Shown piece after piece: positions 60,812 through 64,000 of a DNA stretch of 64,000 bases. This DNA comes from Gynuella sunshinyii YC6258 (GTDB lineage: Bacteria > Pseudomonadota > Gammaproteobacteria > Pseudomonadales > Natronospirillaceae): assembly GCF_000940805.1 (NCBI RefSeq), contig NZ_CP007142.1, forward strand, positions 6,300,593-6,364,592, in the 5' to 3' direction. The stretch's first letter is position 1. Each line of letters starts with the position of its first letter. Both the position numbers and the translations under genes were made by a program. The notes beneath the pieces are model-generated. The model was not told the origin of the DNA, ran no database searches, and saw nothing but the letters and a program-made list of their open reading frames with translations.

Positions 60812-62230
60812 ATGATAAGGACAAAATCCACTTATCTACCGCTGTTATTTGCTGTTTCATCCACATTGCTGGTTGCATGTAATGTTCAGTACAGTCAAAG
60901 CAGTGACAACACCAATGGAAATGGCAACAACAGTCAGAATGACAGTCAGAATAATAACGACAACAATAGCGGTCAGGACGATAACCAAAATGGTCCGGAC
61001 ACATCCTCGCCTTCACCATTGATTACCACCTGGAAAGTGGATGATGCCAATGGGCAGGTCACCATTTACACCAAAGGTACCGGTTATCACTACACCGTAG
61101 ATTGGGGTGATGGCCAACAAGATAGTGGGATAACCGGTAACGCCAGTCACAGTTATGCAAATGCCGGTACTTATAGTGTTGAAATCAGTGGTGACTTTCC
61201 ACACCCATATTTCTGTGACCTGTCTGCCAATAAAGCTCAATTGCGCAGTGTCGAACAATGGGGAAATCAACAATGGAAAAGCATGAACAGCGCATTTGAA
61301 GACTGCAGCAACGTTGTCATCAATGCTTCGGATACACCCAATCTGGCACAAGTGAAAGATATGAGCCGGATGTTTTATCATGCCGAGTCTTTCAATCAGA
61401 ATATTAATGACTGGAATGTCAGCTCTGTCACCAATATGAACAATCTGTTTGCCGGTACCAACGCATTTAATCAGGATCTTAGCAATTGGGATGTCAGTGC
61501 GGTTACCAGCATGAACGGCATGTTTTCTGGTGCCAAAGCATTCAATCAAGAACTGAATAACTGGGATGTCAGTGCGGTGACGGACATGAAAGGAATGTTC
61601 TCCGGTGCCAGCAGTTTCAATCGCCCTCTCAACAACTGGAATGTAAGCGCGGTTACCAGCATGGAAGGCATGTTTGCCGGGGCCCGGTCATTTAATAAGG
61701 ATATCAGTACCTGGGATGTTGCAAAGGTCACAAATATGGGTGCCATGTTTGCCGGGGCCAGCTCGTTTAACCAGGACCTGACCAACTGGAATGTCAGCTC
61801 GGTCACCAATATGAACGCCATGTTTGCCGGTGCTGCGATGTTCAACCAGAAATTGAACTGGACTGTAGCAGCGGTCACCAACATGAGCAGTATGTTTGCC
61901 GCTGCCGGAGCGTTTAATCAGGACCTCAATGAATGGGATGTCAGCGCGGTGACAACCATGAGCAGCATGTTTGCCGGTGCCTATGCCTTTAATCAGACGC
62001 TGAAAAAATGGGATGTTGGTGCAGTGGAAAAAATGGATGACATGTTTGGCGGTGTCTCCTTATCAACCGCCAACTATGATGCTCTGCTATCCGGATGGAG
62101 TGCACGTTCACTGCAGTCAGATGTTATCTTCAGTGCGGGAAACAGCAAATACTCCAGCAATGCCCAAAGCGCTCATGATGTTCTGACCGACTCGTACAAC
62201 TGGAAAATGACAGATGGCGGAATGAACTGA
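60812..62230 (+). CDS. BspA/DUF285-repeat surface lipoprotein
   Basis: 472 residues, AGGAGG ribosome site. Lipoprotein signal with lipobox LVAC (Cys about residue 23). An Asn/Asp/Gln/Ser-rich low-complexity spacer (about 28-68) follows, then a PKD-like beta domain (YTVDWGDGQQDSGITG, SYANAGTYSVEISG). From about residue 190 it has about ten repeats of 25 residues of the DUF285/BspA type: FNQDLSNWDVSAVTSMNGMF, with FxxDlxxWdVsxVtxMxxMFxgA. Repeats like these form a curved solenoid used by surface proteins for adhesion or binding. No partner genes. Confidence 0.9.
   Translation: MIRTKSTYLPLLFAVSSTLLVACNVQYSQSSDNTNGNGNNSQNDSQNNNDNNSGQDDNQNGPDTSSPSPLITTWKVDDANGQVTIYTKGTGYHYTVDWGDGQQDSGITGNASHSYANAGTYSVEISGDFPHPYFCDLSANKAQLRSVEQWGNQQWKSMNSAFEDCSNVVINASDTPNLAQVKDMSRMFYHAESFNQNINDWNVSSVTNMNNLFAGTNAFNQDLSNWDVSAVTSMNGMFSGAKAFNQELNNWDVSAVTDMKGMFSGASSFNRPLNNWNVSAVTSMEGMFAGARSFNKDISTWDVAKVTNMGAMFAGASSFNQDLTNWNVSSVTNMNAMFAGAAMFNQKLNWTVAAVTNMSSMFAAAGAFNQDLNEWDVSAVTTMSSMFAGAYAFNQTLKKWDVGAVEKMDDMFGGVSLSTANYDALLSGWSARSLQSDVIFSAGNSKYSSNAQSAHDVLTDSYNWKMTDGGMN
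61385..62060 (+). repeat. Tandem 75-base coding repeats (DUF285 units)
   Basis: About nine to ten in-frame units of 75 bases, each coding W-D/N-V-S-x-V-T-x-M-x-x-M-F-x-G-A-x-x-F-N-Q. Some units differ by a few bases only (e.g. around 61490 and 61565), suggesting recent unit copying. Confidence 0.8.
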
Positions 62231-62314
62231 CAGCACGGCAATATTCCACCTGAAAACGGAACATTGCCAGCATATGGCAACCTTCAGATCAGAGCTGAAG
62301 GTTGCCACGATGCA

Positions 62315-62824
62315 TCACATACAAACGTCCTGCCTCCTGCTCCCTTTATTTCCTCTCATCACATAACATACAAATGCCTGGCGGGGATAACGGCACAAAC
62401 TACTCTCGTGCTCAACAACCTGAAACCCAAGCCCCTGATATAACAGGGTTGCATGGTAATTGGCGTCCGCAACAATAACCTGTTGCCCGGCAAACTGACT
62501 CACCCACTCCGCCATATGAAACAGTAAATTTTTGGCCAAACCACGATTTCGATACTCCGGCATTACCCATACATGCTGATAGCGGGCCAGACCGTTCAGA
62601 TGATATACCCCGGCGTAGGCCAGTAATCGTGAGCCGGCAAATACCCCGAACTGACAGCCATACTGCTGCTGTTGCAGCAACTGATACTCAAACATGCGTT
62701 GTTGCAGATACGAATGATGGCTGCCATCAGGCTCCTGCTCCAGCAGTGACTTCAGTTGTTCGTCATACCACTGCTGCCAGTCTCCAGGCTCAGTGAACGC
62801 TCTGATCACATAGCTTGAATCCAT
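62315..62824 (-). CDS. GNAT acetyltransferase, possibly the C-terminal half of a split gene
   Basis: 169 residues. GNAT fold: RLLAYAGVYHLNGLARYQHV, the acetyl-CoA loop MPEYRNRGLAKNLLFHM (R-x-x-G-L-A), then VIVADANYHATLLYQGLGF. The reading frame just upstream (see 62893) codes the N-terminal domain that in related two-domain acetyltransferases is part of the same protein. The two halves here are in different frames. It may still work alone as a one-domain GNAT. Lies beside polyamine genes, so an amine substrate is possible. Confidence 0.75.
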   Translation of the reverse strand: MDSSYVIRAFTEPGDWQQWYDEQLKSLLEQEPDGSHHSYLQQRMFEYQLLQQQQYGCQFGVFAGSRLLAYAGVYHLNGLARYQHVWVMPEYRNRGLAKNLLFHMAEWVSQFAGQQVIVADANYHATLLYQGLGFQVVEHESSLCRYPRQAFVCYVMRGNKGSRRQDVCM

Positions 62825-62892
62825 CGCAGCTGACGCTGCAGGGCTTGTATGCCGGCACTGAGCACATGGTTCTGTTCATACAGAAAACCATT

Positions 62893-63183
62893 TTATTGAA
62901 ACGAGCGGACCTGGTCCGCATCTGTGTCATTATTCGGTACCCAGATAAACGTCTGGAGGCGGACTTCTGGCATTGTAGCAAAACACTCACAAAACAATGT
63001 CTGCCACTCGGCCATGGTTTTCGACGCCAGCGGAACTTTCAAGGCCAAAGTATTGCCAAAATAAAAACAGGGGTTCGCCGGTGTCCGGGTAATCAGATAC
63101 TCATCGGTTTCCTGCTGCTCACATTGCAAATGGTGCACCACGTAATCACTGCGCACTCCCAACCCAATCTGCCTGCTGACCAT
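62893..63183 (-). pseudogene. N-terminal half of split GNAT protein, stop-interrupted
   Basis: About 96 codons from the ATG at 63183 to a TAA (62895-62893). Text: SDYVVHHLQCEQQETDEYLI, then NPCFYFGNTLALKVPL, AEWQTLFCECFATMPEVRLQ. This is the N-terminal domain of two-domain GNAT proteins (a 'NP.FyfGN.L' motif is usual). Reading past the TAA, the same frame continues with convincing protein (NGFLYEQNHVLSAGIQALQR), then ends at a TGA that overlaps the start of the downstream half. So an internal stop and a frameshift split the gene. The start overlaps the oxidase gene's stop. Confidence 0.6.
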
Positions 63184-63184
63184 T

Positions 63185-64000
63185 TCAGATACCGAGTTTG
63201 TCCCTAAGACCATAATAAACAGCACCGATTGCCGTGTAAGGTGCACGGAACAGGCGCCCTCCGGGGAAAGGGAAATGTTTCAGGCTGGCGAAGGCATCAA
63301 ATCGTTCTGCCTGGCCTTTAATCGCTTCAGCAATCAGTTTGCCGGCCAGATGCGTGGTCGTGACACCATGGCCGCTATAGCCCTGAGCATAATAGATATT
63401 GTTGCCAATACGACCAAACTGAGGCAGCCGGCTGAGGGTCAGCAGAAAATCCCCGCCCCAGGCATATTCGATTTTGACACCGCGCAGCTGAGGGAAGGTG
63501 GTTTCCAGTTTTTTGCGGATAAAACGCTCTATGGAGACAGGGTCTCCGCCACCATAGGTAACCCCGCCGCCGTATAAAAGCCGGAAATCTTCCGTAATAC
63601 GGTAATAGTCCAGCTTATAATTGCAGTCTTCGATGCAATAAAGTTCTGGAATCAGACTGCGGGCGCGCTCTTCCCCCAACACTTCAGTGGCTACCACCTG
63701 AGTGCCACAGGGCATGGTTTTGGCCGCCAGTTCCGGAATCAGATTGCCCAGATAAGCATTACCGGCCACCATGACGTATTGACTGCGCACCAGCCCGCCG
63801 TCGGCCGTTTTTACCACCACTTTATTGCCCCGTTCAACGGCCACCACTCTGGAATCTTCATAGATCTGACCACCCAGTTCCTCCAGCGCAGCCGCTTCGC
63901 CGAGGGCCAGATTCAATGGATGAATATGGCCGCCGCTCATATCCAGCAGACCACCGCAGTAAACATCTGTATTCACTACATCGCGGATATCGGTCTGCCC
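63185..64000 (-). CDS. puuB: FAD-dependent gamma-glutamylputrescine oxidase (PuuB-like), cut by right edge
   Basis: The C-terminal 271 codons lie in the window; the frame is still open at base 64000, so the N-terminus with the FAD dinucleotide fold is outside. DAO-family oxidase: SGGHIHPLNLALGEAAALEE, DFRLLYGGGVTYGGGDP, IEYAWGGDFLLTLSRLPQFG, and YAQGYSGHGVTTTHLAGKL (FAD contact near the end). PuuB oxidises gamma-glutamylputrescine to the aldehyde, the step after the synthetases at 55234 and 57200. The first codons of the two-part acetyltransferase overlap its stop. Confidence 0.85.
   Translation of the reverse strand, partial: GQTDIRDVVNTDVYCGGLLDMSGGHIHPLNLALGEAAALEELGGQIYEDSRVVAVERGNKVVVKTADGGLVRSQYVMVAGNAYLGNLIPELAAKTMPCGTQVVATEVLGEERARSLIPELYCIEDCNYKLDYYRITEDFRLLYGGGVTYGGGDPVSIERFIRKKLETTFPQLRGVKIEYAWGGDFLLTLSRLPQFGRIGNNIYYAQGYSGHGVTTTHLAGKLIAEAIKGQAERFDAFASLKHFPFPGGRLFRAPYTAIGAVYYGLRDKLGI

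Overview
The window looks like the chromosome of a free-living marine gammaproteobacterium, probably an Oceanospirillales/Saccharospirillaceae type. That is inferred from its gene families (NarXL, PfkA, MoeA, SpuBC-PotFGHI, RND and MacB-type pumps, secreted glycoside hydrolases). I see no rRNA, tRNA, CRISPR array or prophage.

Bases 1-5968 hold an R-body (reb) locus on the minus strand. It has at least four RebB-family structural paralogues, one related small gene, four overlapping unrecognised small genes, a sigma-54-type activator and a GNAT acetyltransferase; it continues past the left edge. Bases 6316-10962 carry polysaccharide genes: a GH18 protein without a signal peptide, a secreted GH5-CBM6 endoglucanase, and a protein joining glucan-binding modules to an endonuclease/exonuclease/phosphatase domain. 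Bases 11317-21729 are core-like: a GspE/PilB ATPase, CYTH-CHAD triphosphatase, narX-narL-moeA, pfkA, a DUF523 protein and an AEC transporter.

Bases 21874-35167 are an accessory island built around one full-length Rhs toxin (35167 to 30440, minus strand, with signal peptide) and its immunity gene. Downstream lies a chain of truncated Rhs C-terminal cassettes with different toxin tips and immunity genes. The cassettes are separated by copies of a short (about 80-120 bp) hairpin-bearing repeat with a GGGTGTCC motif near each end. All Rhs cassettes are cut at exactly the same core position. Other gene ends sit against the same repeat: a ParB-like toxin tip, another toxin tip, and the C-termini of a BrnT-like and a RelE/ParE-like toxin. 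This looks like a toxin-cassette archive and is the most unusual part of the window.

Bases 35487-47599 are an export island on the minus strand: a MacA-like adaptor, TolC-family protein, two FtsX/MacB-type permeases and an ATPase, then an RND adaptor and pump, then a two-component kinase and regulator. Bases 47940-49313 hold two tandem DUF4234 membrane-protein genes, duplicated together with their upstream DNA. Bases 49780-58561 encode polyamine uptake and gamma-glutamylation (spuB-spuC-potFGHI and a second synthetase). AmtB, a BspA/DUF285-repeat lipoprotein, a broken two-part GNAT gene and a PuuB-like oxidase follow, the last running off the right edge. This right-hand third appears devoted to obtaining nitrogen from polyamines and ammonium.
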